Shown here in pieces: positions 1 through 8,373 of a stretch of 40,836 nt of DNA. Source of the DNA: Acidimicrobiaceae bacterium (lineage in GTDB: Bacteria > Actinomycetota > Acidimicrobiia > Acidimicrobiales > Ilumatobacteraceae); assembly GCA_947447175.1 (NCBI GenBank), contig CANFIM010000007.1, positions 1 to 40,836 on the forward strand, given 5' to 3'. Below the pieces are notes generated by a model. It did no database searches, was not told the origin of the DNA, and saw nothing but the letters and a program-made list of their open reading frames with translations. Made by a program: the position numbers and the translations under genes. Within the stretch, counting starts at the first letter, position 1, and every line of letters begins with the position of its first letter.

Positions 1-53
1 AGTTCGGAGAGCGCAAGGGCCGCAAGGTTGTTGATGTGAACCCAGCTGAATAA
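1..53 (+). CDS. rpmA: 50S ribosomal protein L27, C-terminal end (partial)
   Basis: Only the last 16 codons are inside the window; they read FGERKGRKVVDVNPAE and then TAA. The pattern of a phenylalanine-glycine, a basic GRK block and a short beta strand to the end fits the C-terminus of bacterial L27, a structural protein of the large ribosomal subunit. The usual order rplU-rpmA-obg supports this, since obg lies about 1.3 kb downstream. Here a minus-strand dGTPase gene separates the two. The identification rests on a short tail plus context, so it is likely but not certain. Confidence 0.7.
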   Translation, partial: FGERKGRKVVDVNPAE

Positions 54-74
54 TTCAGCAACACATAATTTCTG

Positions 75-109
75 AGAAGGCGCACCGCAAGGTGCGCCTT
101 CTGTGTTTT
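75..109 (+). terminator. Intrinsic terminator after rpmA
   Basis: A perfect 12-bp stem (75-86 with 91-102) closes on a GCAA tetraloop and is followed by TGTGTTTT. It lies 21 bases after the rpmA stop and 11 bases beyond the stop of the convergent dGTPase gene. It may act on both transcripts, but the T-run is only good on the plus strand. Confidence 0.85.
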
Positions 110-119
110 CCGAAATGAT

Positions 120-1277
120 TTATTCGGCGGCGAGAAGAGTGTCGATGCCCTGTGGCAACTTCTGCACGGGGTAATCCAAAAGAACCACTGCTTGTTTGCA
201 CGCGAACCTGTCGGTCATGCCGCCGACGTATGTAACAGCCTCGTGAGCGGCTTGCACTGTCTGTGCGTCAAATGGAGTGATCGCAAATGCCGGAAGAAGT
301 GATGGCGTTGCTATGTAGTGGTCTACCAATGAGCGCAAAAGGTCAACCACACTTTGTGCCTGTGCACGAGATGCTGCACGATGATAGATGGCGTCGTAAT
401 TGAATTGACGAAACAGCGCTAGTGCTTCCGCGATTTCGGGAACCATTCCAATACGGCCGGTATGTGCTGTTGCGTCAATCATGCCGGTGATGAATGTAGA
501 AAGTTGCTGTCTACGTGTGGTGCCGCATCGCTTACTCACAATGTCGGGCAAGTCGTTCGGTGTTACTACTCCGGCGTCAACAGCATCTTCAAAGTCGTGA
601 CAGACATATGCAATGCGATCCGCCCAACTTACAACTTCGGCTTCAGGCGTGGAAGGTGCTGGGCGAGACCAACTGTGATTGCGAATTCCGTCGAGAGTTT
701 CGGTGCACAAATTGAGTGGCGAGAGAACTACATCGGCACCCCACACTGCGTGGTCGTACCCACCTTCGATGTAGGGAGACAATGCATCTTCACTGGCATG
801 CCCACCCGGGCCGTGCCCACAATCGTGTCCGAGTGCGATTGCTTCGGTGAGTGCAACGTTCAACCGCAGAACGCGGGCAACAGACACTGCTACCTGCGCT
901 ACTTCAAGAGCATGAGTGAGGCGTGTGCGCTGGTGGTCATCGGGAAAAACAAAGACTTGGGTTTTTCCGGCGAGGCGACGGAACGATGATGCATGCAAAA
1001 GACGATCTCGGTCTCGTTCAAAACATGTGCGGTACGGGTCTGCTTCTTCGGCAGTAGCACGGTGACCAGGACCTACTGCTCTGGTGGCCAATGGCGCAAG
1101 TGAGGTGTCTTCTGTGATTTCGCGACTGAATCGGTCGGCAATATCAGTAGTGCCGATACCTGCCCATGAATTTCCGTGGGCCAGCGTGATGCCAGGCGAA
1201 TTCTCAAACCCCGACATGGTGGACGCCCAGAGGCGATCTCTCGAGTTATCGGGATGATCTTTTGCTGTATTTCCCAC
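120..1277 (-). CDS. dgt: Deoxyguanosinetriphosphate triphosphohydrolase-like HD-domain protein
   Basis: Related to dGTPases, which cleave dNTPs to the nucleoside and triphosphate in the cytoplasm. The metal-binding HD superfamily motifs are visible: an RLTHALEVAQV helix carrying the first His, then GHDCGHGPGGH with the His-Asp pair, and a later SWADRIAY block with the last Asp. FRRLAGKTQVF just before the first motif is typical of dGTPase-like proteins of this group. Start choice: GTG at 1277 has a TATCGT box 6 bases upstream (1284-1289), as at other leaderless genes here, giving 385 residues. ATG at 1217 (365 residues) is the conventional alternative but has no Shine-Dalgarno sequence. The gene interrupts the usual rpmA-obg order in the opposite orientation and is divergent from obg. 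Confidence 0.85.
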   Translation of the reverse strand: MGNTAKDHPDNSRDRLWASTMSGFENSPGITLAHGNSWAGIGTTDIADRFSREITEDTSLAPLATRAVGPGHRATAEEADPYRTCFERDRDRLLHASSFRRLAGKTQVFVFPDDHQRTRLTHALEVAQVAVSVARVLRLNVALTEAIALGHDCGHGPGGHASEDALSPYIEGGYDHAVWGADVVLSPLNLCTETLDGIRNHSWSRPAPSTPEAEVVSWADRIAYVCHDFEDAVDAGVVTPNDLPDIVSKRCGTTRRQQLSTFITGMIDATAHTGRIGMVPEIAEALALFRQFNYDAIYHRAASRAQAQSVVDLLRSLVDHYIATPSLLPAFAITPFDAQTVQAAHEAVTYVGGMTDRFACKQAVVLLDYPVQKLPQGIDTLLAAE

Positions 1278-1329
1278 ATAGACACGATAGGTGAGTGGTG
1301 TGTCGCCGAAGAGGAGTGCCCAACGCCAG

Positions 1330-1335
1330 TAGCCT
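1330..1335 (+). promoter_or_regulatory. Candidate -10 box of the obg-proB transcript
   Basis: TAGCCT lies 11 bases before the obg ATG, in the divergent dgt-obg interval. obg has no clear Shine-Dalgarno sequence, so a very short leader is possible. No convincing -35 box is seen. Confidence 0.4.
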
Positions 1336-1346
1336 TGTGTAGTCCT

Positions 1347-2597
1347 ATGAGTGTGTTTGTCGATGAAGCCCAACTAAATGTGCGCGGCGGCGACGGCGGA
1401 GCTGGTTGCGTGAGCTTCCGCAGAGAGGGCCCAGTGGCTTTTGGTGGCCCCAACGGTGGCGATGGCGGTAAAGGCGGCGACGTGTGGCTAGTAGCCGACC
1501 GTAACGTGGCCTCACTCCTGGCATTTCGTGATCACCCACACAGGCGTGCGGGTAATGGTGTGCATGGCAAAGGAAAAGACCTCCATGGGCGCACAGGCGA
1601 AGACCTCGTGGTTGCTGTCCCAGAGGGCACAGTTGCACGAGACATGTACACAGGCGAAGTGCTTGCTGATCTGCTCAATCATGGCGACCGTTGGTTGGCG
1701 TCACCAGGCGGACGTGGTGGTCGTGGTAACCACAAGTTCATGAGCAACAAGCGACGTGCGCCAACATTTGCAGAACAAGGCGAAGAAGGTCTTGAGCGTT
1801 GGTTAAAGCTAGAACTCAAACTTATGGCGGACGTTGCGTTAGTGGGTTTCCCTAATGCAGGCAAGAGCACGTTCATCAGCACCGTGTCTGCCGCAAAACC
1901 AAAGATTGCGAACTATCCGTTCACCACGCTTGAACCACACCTCGGTGTTGTACGCGTTGACGAACTCACTGAGTTTGTCATGGCAGATATTCCCGGATTG
2001 ATTGAAGGTGCGAGCGAAGGTCGTGGTCTTGGTCATCAATTCCTTCGACACATTGAACGAGCACGCGTGTTGTGTTATCTCATTGACCTTGTTGCTTTAG
2101 ACGGCATTTCCCCAGAAGAGCAGTTGGCTACCTTGCAACATGAAGTGGGCAACTACAGCCCCGAATTGCTTGAGCGCCCTTCCTTAATCATTGGCACCAA
2201 AATCGACAGTGTTGATAGAGATGTTGTTGAAGCATGGCCACATCTTTCGATGTCGTGCATCACAACAGAGAACGTACGTACCGCAGTGAACTTGTTGGCT
2301 GCCCAGGTGGGTCAGGCTCGCCAAGCAGAGCCGGTGAATGAGGCAACCATCATCATGCGTCCTGAGCCAGAGCACGCGTGGGTAGAGAACATTGGTGAGA
2401 AGGAATATCGAGTGCACGGTCGCTCGGCCGAACGCGTGGTGGCCCTCAACGATGTCACTACTCCAGAGGCGCTCACTTATATCGATGAGCGTCTTTCCAA
2501 GCTAGGAGTTACCAAATTGCTCACGCGCGCGGGTGTGCGCGAAGGCGACGTGGTGTGGATTGCACAATTCAGTTTCGAATTCGTGCCAGAAGTGTGA
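1347..2597 (+). CDS. obg: Obg/CgtA family GTPase
   Basis: Ribosome-associated GTPase involved in 50S assembly and stress signalling. It has the three-domain layout: a glycine-rich Obg fold (about residues 1-158, with VRGGDGGAGCVSF), a G domain with P-loop GFPNAGKS (167-174), DIPG (214-217) and TKID (284-287) as the G4 motif (N replaced by T), and a C-terminal OCT domain (about 345-416). The predicted 416 residues is slightly shorter than many actinobacterial Obg proteins. ATG 1347 is chosen because it begins the conserved MSVFVDEA strand; upstream in-frame starts would add non-conserved sequence. proB follows after 10 bases, so the two are probably co-transcribed. Confidence 0.97.
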   Translation: MSVFVDEAQLNVRGGDGGAGCVSFRREGPVAFGGPNGGDGGKGGDVWLVADRNVASLLAFRDHPHRRAGNGVHGKGKDLHGRTGEDLVVAVPEGTVARDMYTGEVLADLLNHGDRWLASPGGRGGRGNHKFMSNKRRAPTFAEQGEEGLERWLKLELKLMADVALVGFPNAGKSTFISTVSAAKPKIANYPFTTLEPHLGVVRVDELTEFVMADIPGLIEGASEGRGLGHQFLRHIERARVLCYLIDLVALDGISPEEQLATLQHEVGNYSPELLERPSLIIGTKIDSVDRDVVEAWPHLSMSCITTENVRTAVNLLAAQVGQARQAEPVNEATIIMRPEPEHAWVENIGEKEYRVHGRSAERVVALNDVTTPEALTYIDERLSKLGVTKLLTRAGVREGDVVWIAQFSFEFVPEV

Positions 2598-2607
2598 ATC
2601 TATAGCC

Positions 2608-3699
2608 ATGCGAATTGTTGTCAAGGTGGGGTCATCCTCGCTCACAGATGATCATGGCCACATCAAAGTTGATGTGATTCAGTCTGTTGCTTCACAGTTG
2701 GCACACGCACGTCGTGAAGGTCACGAAGTGCTGTTGGTAACGTCTGGCGCCGTTGCATCTGGAGTAGCTGGGTTGGGTCTTGTTGATCGGCCCAATGACG
2801 TGTTGTCGCTGCAGGCGTTATCAGCTGTTGGTCAGCCACAGTTAATGGCTGCCTATAACAATGCACTACAGCCTCACGGCTTAGTTGCAGCGCAAGTTCT
2901 CCTTGTGCCTCATGACTTTGTTGATCGCCAGCAATATCTCCATGCCCGCGAAACTTTGGGTCGACTCCTTGAATTGGGTTGCGTGCCCATCATCAACGAG
3001 AACGATGCAATTGCAAACAATGAAATTCGCTATGGAGATAACGATCACCTCGCTGCTTTGCTTGCGCACTTAGTGGCGGCAGACATGCTTGTGCTCTTAA
3101 CCGATACTGCTGGTTTGTACACGGCAGACCCACGCAGTAACCCTGAAGCTGCAGTTATTCCTGTTGTGGCGGCTGATGATCCGTTGTTGTCGGTGTCTAC
3201 ATCTGGAGCGGGAACAGAACGTGGCAGTGGTGGCATGCAATCTAAGTTGGCTGCTGCTCGTATCGCCTCTTGGTCGGGCATCACGGCAGTCATTTCCGCT
3301 GCCATAGATTCTGACGCGGTGATTGCGGCCATCAACGGAGTTGAAAAGGGCACTCGTTTTCTTCCACATAATCGTGAACTATCTGCGCGCAAACTGTGGA
3401 TTGCTTTTGCTTCTGAAGTGGAAGGCACTGTGGTGTTAGACCAAGGCGCCTGTGATGCAATTACTACGCGCGGAACTTCACTGTTGCCTGCCGGGGTGAT
3501 TTCAGTTGATGGCGCCTTTGATGCTGGAGCAACTATTGAATTGGTCACCCAAGGTGGCGTTCTTGTAGCGCGCGGTATGAGCGCAATGTCTTCATCTGAT
3601 GTGAAGCATTCTCAAGGCAAGCGAACAACCGAATTGATTGACCTTGATGTGAAAGAAGTTGTGCACCGCGATGATCTCGTGGTGTTGGGCAACTACTAA
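2608..3699 (+). CDS. proB: Glutamate 5-kinase
   Basis: Phosphorylates L-glutamate to gamma-glutamyl phosphate, the first step of proline synthesis. The 363-residue protein has an N-terminal amino-acid kinase domain (MRIVVKVGSSSLT, the VTSGAVASG loop, NENDAIA, GDNDHLAALLA and GGMQSKLAAARIA) and a C-terminal PUA domain (about 270-363), as in full-length ProB. The ATG at 2608 is chosen because the conserved kinase strand begins there. proA, a frequent neighbour, is absent; the next gene is convergent murJ, whose stop codon overlaps the proB stop (antiparallel overlap at 3696-3699). Confidence 0.96.
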   Translation: MRIVVKVGSSSLTDDHGHIKVDVIQSVASQLAHARREGHEVLLVTSGAVASGVAGLGLVDRPNDVLSLQALSAVGQPQLMAAYNNALQPHGLVAAQVLLVPHDFVDRQQYLHARETLGRLLELGCVPIINENDAIANNEIRYGDNDHLAALLAHLVAADMLVLLTDTAGLYTADPRSNPEAAVIPVVAADDPLLSVSTSGAGTERGSGGMQSKLAAARIASWSGITAVISAAIDSDAVIAAINGVEKGTRFLPHNRELSARKLWIAFASEVEGTVVLDQGACDAITTRGTSLLPAGVISVDGAFDAGATIELVTQGGVLVARGMSAMSSSDVKHSQGKRTTELIDLDVKEVVHRDDLVVLGNY

Positions 3700-5279
3700 A
3701 GCGTGGTGTCAACGTCTGTATTGCGACGCGGCAATAGAGACGACAAGTTGTGAATTTCGGGAACGCGCAATGCGTAGAGACCGAAAATGTAAATCACTAA
3801 GCCTGCGCTAATGCATAGGAAGAGCTCAGCCATCTGGCTGTAGCCCGATTTGGGCTTCATGATGAGTTGCAGAACAAATATGCCCGCACCCATTACTGCG
3901 CTGCAAAGAACGGTGCGCCACACCAGAGACAAGAGGTTGACCCAGTGAATGGCGCGATAGTTCGTGTGCAAGAGCCACAGCACGAGTATCGACGCAACCA
4001 TGTATGCCATGCCGAATGCGAGGCCCAGACCGAAGACCCCGTAGCGGTCTACAAGTACCAGTGCGAACAATACGTTGAGAGCATTCTCAAACACGTTGAT
4101 ATAGAACGGCATGCGTGTGTTTTCGTGAGCGTAAAAACCGCGTAGGCAGAAGATGTACAACGAGAAGCCAGTAAGCCCTACTGAGAATCCCATTAATGCG
4201 CGAGCGGTGTTCGACGATGCTGCAGAGTTGAAGTGGCCGTGCTCGAGAAGCGCAACGATGATGGGGTGCGAGAGAATCACAATGGCAATGCTTGAGGGAA
4301 TAGTGAGAAGGCTGATCCAGCGAACGCCGGAGGTGGTCCACTGTGCGAATCCTTCTTTGTCGCCTGCCCGAACTCGACGCACTAGTTCGGGAACAAATGT
4401 GGTGGCAATTGAAATTGCAAGCAAACCGTGCGGAAGCATGAAGAACGTAAATGCCTTGCTGTAGGCATCTTGATTGCCACTGCCTGGTTCGGCAAGGTTT
4501 TTGATGATGACCAATGCAATTTGATTCGTGACCACATACCCGAATGTCCACGATGAGAGTTTCACCATGGTGCGCACAGCTGGGTGGCGGAAGTTCGGAC
4601 GGAACTTGAGATGTATTTCTGCTCTGCGGAGAGCGGGAACCAAAACAAGTCCCATCGCCATAATTCCGCCTGTAGCTGACAGCGTGAACAGCCAGAAGAA
4701 GGTGTGGTCATTCAAGACGTCTTCCAACGTGGGAGTTCCGTCACGTGTAAACGGAATCACAATGAGCAATGAGATGGTGACGACATTGGAAAGCACAGGC
4801 GCCCATGCAGCAGCAAAGAAGTGGCGACGTGAATTCAGTAGTGCAGAGCCGATAGCGGTGAGGCCATAGAAAAAGATTTGCACCAAGAAGATGCGAGTCA
4901 TTGCTGTGCCCGCTCGACGGAAAAGATCGGCATCAACAAGAGGGCTGGGGTGAAGGGAAAAGAGGTGGAAGATGAGCGGTGCTGCAATGACAGCCAGAAT
5001 CGTGGCGAAGGCAAGCACGATGAGAGAGCTGGTGACTACAGCAAACGTGGCTTCTTCGTCGTCGTCTTCAGCAAATCGAGTGAACAAAGGAACAAGACTG
5101 GCTGCCAATAATCCACCGACAAGCAACTCATAAATTGAGTTCGGAGAGTTATTTGCTCCGTCAAACGCATCAGCAAGCGCAGTTTGACCGATGATGACGC
5201 CAAAAACCACCACTCGCAAGAGGCCTGTGAGTCGTGACATGGCAGTGCCAACGGCCACGATCAAGGTGTCTTTGAACAT
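3696..5279 (-). CDS. murJ: Lipid II flippase MurJ/MviN
   Basis: Polytopic MOP-superfamily membrane protein, expected to move lipid-linked peptidoglycan precursors across the cytoplasmic membrane. The 527 residues contain many hydrophobic segments. The N-terminus (TLIVAVGTAMSRLTGLLRVV, then ADAFDGANNSPNSIYELLVGG) carries the family pattern of Arg/Gly-rich turn and the A-D-A-F motif. No C-terminal pseudokinase extension of the mycobacterial type is present. Transcription appears leaderless, with TAACCT ending 6 bases before the ATG. The 3' end overlaps proB by 4 bases, leaving no room for a dedicated intergenic terminator. Divergent from the MoxR-type gene at 5379. Confidence 0.93.
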   Translation of the reverse strand: MFKDTLIVAVGTAMSRLTGLLRVVVFGVIIGQTALADAFDGANNSPNSIYELLVGGLLAASLVPLFTRFAEDDDEEATFAVVTSSLIVLAFATILAVIAAPLIFHLFSLHPSPLVDADLFRRAGTAMTRIFLVQIFFYGLTAIGSALLNSRRHFFAAAWAPVLSNVVTISLLIVIPFTRDGTPTLEDVLNDHTFFWLFTLSATGGIMAMGLVLVPALRRAEIHLKFRPNFRHPAVRTMVKLSSWTFGYVVTNQIALVIIKNLAEPGSGNQDAYSKAFTFFMLPHGLLAISIATTFVPELVRRVRAGDKEGFAQWTTSGVRWISLLTIPSSIAIVILSHPIIVALLEHGHFNSAASSNTARALMGFSVGLTGFSLYIFCLRGFYAHENTRMPFYINVFENALNVLFALVLVDRYGVFGLGLAFGMAYMVASILVLWLLHTNYRAIHWVNLLSLVWRTVLCSAVMGAGIFVLQLIMKPKSGYSQMAELFLCISAGLVIYIFGLYALRVPEIHNLSSLLPRRNTDVDTTL

Positions 5280-5285
5280 TCACGA

Positions 5286-5291
5286 AGGTTA
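5286..5291 (-). promoter_or_regulatory. -10 box for leaderless murJ
   Basis: On the minus strand TAACCT is followed by six bases and the murJ ATG at 5279. This fits the TANNNT-to-start spacing seen at nine other genes here. The -35 is not obvious. Confidence 0.6.
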
Positions 5292-5363
5292 GGTGCTGCC
5301 GGTGGGGAAGTAGCGGTACGGAAGAGTTTGAGGCCCAATGCTCGGTATCACGGGGTTCGCCAC

Positions 5364-5369
5364 TAGGTT
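5364..5369 (+). promoter_or_regulatory. Candidate -10 box of the moxR-like operon
   Basis: TAGGTT lies 9 bases before the ATG at 5379, which would give a leader of only two or three bases. No Shine-Dalgarno sequence precedes that ATG. Confidence 0.45.
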
Positions 5370-5378
5370 TGAAGCCTT

Positions 5379-6242
5379 ATGGCTCCTCGTTTCGAATCAG
5401 TGCAATCTGTCCGTGACGGCCTCAAAGCTGTCAACTATCTCGCCGACGACGGCATTGCAGGAGTCGCCTTCCTTGCTGACCGTCTCGGTAAGCCAATTCT
5501 TGTTGAAGGTCCAGCCGGTACAGGCAAGACCCAGTTGGCAAAGAGCATTGCTGAAATGACAGGCGCCCGCCTTATTCGTTTGCAGTGCTACGAAGGACTC
5601 GACGAGTCCAAGGCGCTCTACGAGTGGAACTACAAGAAGCAGCTGCTGCGCATTCAGGCTGACAAGAACTCTGATTCTTGGTCAGATGTTCACGACGATA
5701 TTTTCGGTGATGAATTCCTTCTGACACGTCCTTTGCTTGAGGCAATCACTGCAGAAGAGCCAGTGGTGTTGCTCATCGACGAAGTTGACCGCGTTGAAGT
5801 GGAAACAGAAGCGCTGTTGTTGGAAATTCTTTCTGAGTACCAGGTGTCAATTCCTGAACTTGGCACCATCACGGCAAAGCAAATTCCATTGGTGTTCCTT
5901 ACTTCAAACAACACCCGTGAATTGTCAGAAGCGCTCAAGCGTCGTTGCTTGTTCCTTCACGTTGACTACCCACAGATGGACCGCGAGAAGGAAATCGTTC
6001 TCACCAAGGTGGAAGGCATCACTGAGATGCTCGCCGACCAAGTTGCCCGCATTGTGCGAAGCATCCGTCAGCTTGACCTCAAGAAGTCCCCATCAGTGAG
6101 TGAAACCATCGACTGGGCACGCACATTGGTTCTGCTTGGCATCAACAACATTGATGCAGAGCAAGCGAAGGAAACCCTTCACATTCTCTTGAAGTACCAG
6201 TCAGATATCGCAAAGGCAGCCAAAGAGCTGTCGGTCGATTAA
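5379..6242 (+). CDS. MoxR-family AAA+ ATPase (CoxD-like)
   Basis: AAA+ ATPase of the MoxR type; these usually work with a VWA-domain partner in maturing or remodelling metalloenzymes or other complexes. The 287 residues carry Walker A GPAGTGKT (44-51), Walker B VVLLIDEVD (129-137), a sensor 1 FLTSNN and an arginine-rich ALKRRC segment. The DDGIAGVAFLADRLGKPILVEG opening resembles CoxD-like members. The direct downstream gene encodes a CoxE-like VWA protein 17 bases away, the classic pairing. The target of the pair cannot be read from the sequence. A molybdopterin hydroxylase is encoded about 27 kb away at 33406-36003, so a link is conceivable but not shown. Confidence 0.9.
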   Translation: MAPRFESVQSVRDGLKAVNYLADDGIAGVAFLADRLGKPILVEGPAGTGKTQLAKSIAEMTGARLIRLQCYEGLDESKALYEWNYKKQLLRIQADKNSDSWSDVHDDIFGDEFLLTRPLLEAITAEEPVVLLIDEVDRVEVETEALLLEILSEYQVSIPELGTITAKQIPLVFLTSNNTRELSEALKRRCLFLHVDYPQMDREKEIVLTKVEGITEMLADQVARIVRSIRQLDLKKSPSVSETIDWARTLVLLGINNIDAEQAKETLHILLKYQSDIAKAAKELSVD

Positions 6243-6259
6243 TCGCATCGGACTGAGCA

Positions 6260-7702
6260 ATGCTCGATCTTCTGTCAGGGTTCATCATTGAACTGAGAAA
6301 TGCGGGTCTCCCCGTGAGCCTCACGGAGAACCTTGATGCAATGCATGCCATCTCCCATATTCCTTTGGAAGACCGCGAGGCATTCAAATATGCGCTCGGA
6401 GCAACTCTTGTAAAGAACAATGCTCACTGGCGCTCGTTTGAAACAGTGTTCGAGGTGTATTTCAGCCTTCGCGGGCCTGAATACAAGATTGTTGATGGCG
6501 AAGCTGGCGAGGGAAGCCTCGATGACTTCATGCAGCAGTTGCAGAACATGGCTCAGCAAGGGGACGGTTCGGGCGGTGCCGGCGGAATGGATTCACTGAC
6601 TCCCGAAGAGTTAATGAACATTCTCATGAATGCTCTCATGAATGGCGACCAAGCCATGATGCGTGCATTGGCAAAGCAAGCTGTTCAGCGTTTTGCTGGT
6701 ATGGAACCAGGTCGTCCCGTTGGTGGCACTTATTACTTGTACCGCACACTGCGCAACCTTGACCTTGACGGCATGATGGACAAACTCATGGATGCCACCA
6801 AGCAGCAGGTGGGTGGGGAACTCACTGGTTTGGAAGAGCGCCTCGAGCGCGACGAATACAACCACCGCATTGAGCAGTTCAAACAAGAAGTTGAAGCTGA
6901 GATTCGTCGAAAGCTTGTTGCGGATCGCGGTGCAGAGGCAATGGCGAAAACGTTGCGCAAGCCACTTCCTGAAGATGTTGAGTTCATGCACGCAAGCCGT
7001 GATGAAATGCAGAATCTGAAGAAGGCTCTGCAGCCGCTCACTCGCAAACTTGCAGCAAAGCTTGCTCGCAAGCGACGCCATGGTCGCAAAGGTCCGTTGG
7101 ACTTCCGCAATACGGTGCGTCACAGCCTTGCGTACGGTGGTGTGCCTGCAGAGCCAAAGTTCAAGTATCCGCGCCCTGCAAAACCGGAACTCATTGTTGT
7201 TGCCGATATCTCTGGTTCGGTCGCAGCGTTCGCGCGGTTCACCTTGATGTTGGTGTACGCATTGTCGAACCAGTTCTCGAAGGTGCGCGCGTTTGTATTC
7301 ATCGACGGAATTGACGAAGTCACGGATTACTTCAAGAAGACCGAAGATATTTCTGAAGCGATTCACCGCATCAACACCGAAGCCGATGTGATTTGGGTTG
7401 ATGGTCACTCTGACTACGGCCATGCATTTGAAGTGTTCTGGGACAAATTCGGCAGGGAAATTAACCCCAAGTCAACAGTGATGTTCCTGGGCGATGCGCG
7501 TAACAACTACCACGCATCCCAAGCATGGGTCATTAAAGAAGTGAAGCAAAAAGCACGCAAAGTGTTCTGGCTGAATCCAGAGCCCCGTTCCTACTGGAAC
7601 ACGGGTGACTCCATTGTGAGCGAATACGGAACTCATACCGACGGTGTCTATGAATGCCGCAACTTGCGTCAACTTGAGGCCTTCGTAGAGAACTTGGTGT
7701 AG
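6260..7702 (+). CDS. VWA-domain protein, CoxE-like
   Basis: 480-residue protein whose C-terminal part is a von Willebrand factor A domain: ELIVVADISGSVAAF supplies the metal-ion-dependent adhesion site DxSxS (D316-S320), followed by FVFIDGIDEVT and a VMFLGDARNN strand. The N-terminal half has a Gly/Met-rich linker (about 95-130) and a long charged helical region (about 190-280). This arrangement is typical of CoxE/YehP-type partners of MoxR ATPases. No signal peptide is seen, so it is probably cytoplasmic. The phosphatase gene follows after 6 bases. Confidence 0.88.
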   Translation: MLDLLSGFIIELRNAGLPVSLTENLDAMHAISHIPLEDREAFKYALGATLVKNNAHWRSFETVFEVYFSLRGPEYKIVDGEAGEGSLDDFMQQLQNMAQQGDGSGGAGGMDSLTPEELMNILMNALMNGDQAMMRALAKQAVQRFAGMEPGRPVGGTYYLYRTLRNLDLDGMMDKLMDATKQQVGGELTGLEERLERDEYNHRIEQFKQEVEAEIRRKLVADRGAEAMAKTLRKPLPEDVEFMHASRDEMQNLKKALQPLTRKLAAKLARKRRHGRKGPLDFRNTVRHSLAYGGVPAEPKFKYPRPAKPELIVVADISGSVAAFARFTLMLVYALSNQFSKVRAFVFIDGIDEVTDYFKKTEDISEAIHRINTEADVIWVDGHSDYGHAFEVFWDKFGREINPKSTVMFLGDARNNYHASQAWVIKEVKQKARKVFWLNPEPRSYWNTGDSIVSEYGTHTDGVYECRNLRQLEAFVENLV

Positions 7703-7708
7703 CCGTTC

Positions 7709-8353
7709 GTGACTCTCACGAGGTTGCTTCTTATTCGGCACGGAGAATCTCGTGCCACCATCGAACGCTTTGTTGGCGGACCTCGTTCATGTACAGGTCT
7801 CACCGATCATGGTCGTGCGCAAGCTGAAGCATTGCGCAATCGTCTGGTAGCCGGACACGATGTGCAGCCCACAGCGTTGTACGCCAGCCATTTCCCCCGT
7901 GCAATTGAAACCGCTCAAATTATTCAGCCAGCACTTGGCTCGCTTCCTATTTCTGTAGATGCCGGGTGGGGTGAACACGACCCGGGCCCAGACTGCGACG
8001 GGATGACCTATGACGACTTCATCGCCCTGTACGGAATGCCACGATGGGATGGCGACCCGCATGACATCACATACCCAGGTGGAGAAACTATTCATCATTT
8101 CCATATACGAGTGATGGACACATTGAAGAAAATTGTTCGCGCTCACGAGGGCGGTTCAGTTGTGATTGCGTGCCATGCCGGAGTTATTGACGCCGTTTTG
8201 CGAAATACGTTGCACATGCATCAAACGGGCAAGTTTGAATTGTTGACAACGAATACTTCAATCACTGAATTGGTTCATATTCAGGGAAGCAAGTGGCGTC
8301 TCTTGCGCTACAACGATGCCGCACACCTTGCCGGCATGAACTCTCCCCATTAA
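7709..8353 (+). CDS. Histidine phosphatase superfamily protein (phosphoglycerate mutase-like)
   Basis: 214-residue enzyme of the branch-1 histidine phosphatase family. RLLLIRHGES (catalytic RHG near residue 10), an ASHFPRAIETAQI arginine motif, an E-H-D-P loop (GWGEHDPG), and CHAGVIDAVLR supplying the second His. Substrate is unknown; such proteins act on phosphorylated sugars, cofactor intermediates or other small molecules. The start is a GTG six bases after the VWA-protein stop, so it is probably co-translated. The gene lies between the MoxR/VWA pair and the GMC/MBL pair. Confidence 0.85.
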   Translation: MTLTRLLLIRHGESRATIERFVGGPRSCTGLTDHGRAQAEALRNRLVAGHDVQPTALYASHFPRAIETAQIIQPALGSLPISVDAGWGEHDPGPDCDGMTYDDFIALYGMPRWDGDPHDITYPGGETIHHFHIRVMDTLKKIVRAHEGGSVVIACHAGVIDAVLRNTLHMHQTGKFELLTTNTSITELVHIQGSKWRLLRYNDAAHLAGMNSPH

Positions 8354-8373
8354 CGGGTGAAGGGAGTGCTGCA

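Noticed and set aside
6611-7423. 270-codon minus-strand open frame opposite the VWA gene
   Set aside because: Antisense to the VWA domain, which has the intact MIDAS motif; no recognisable protein.
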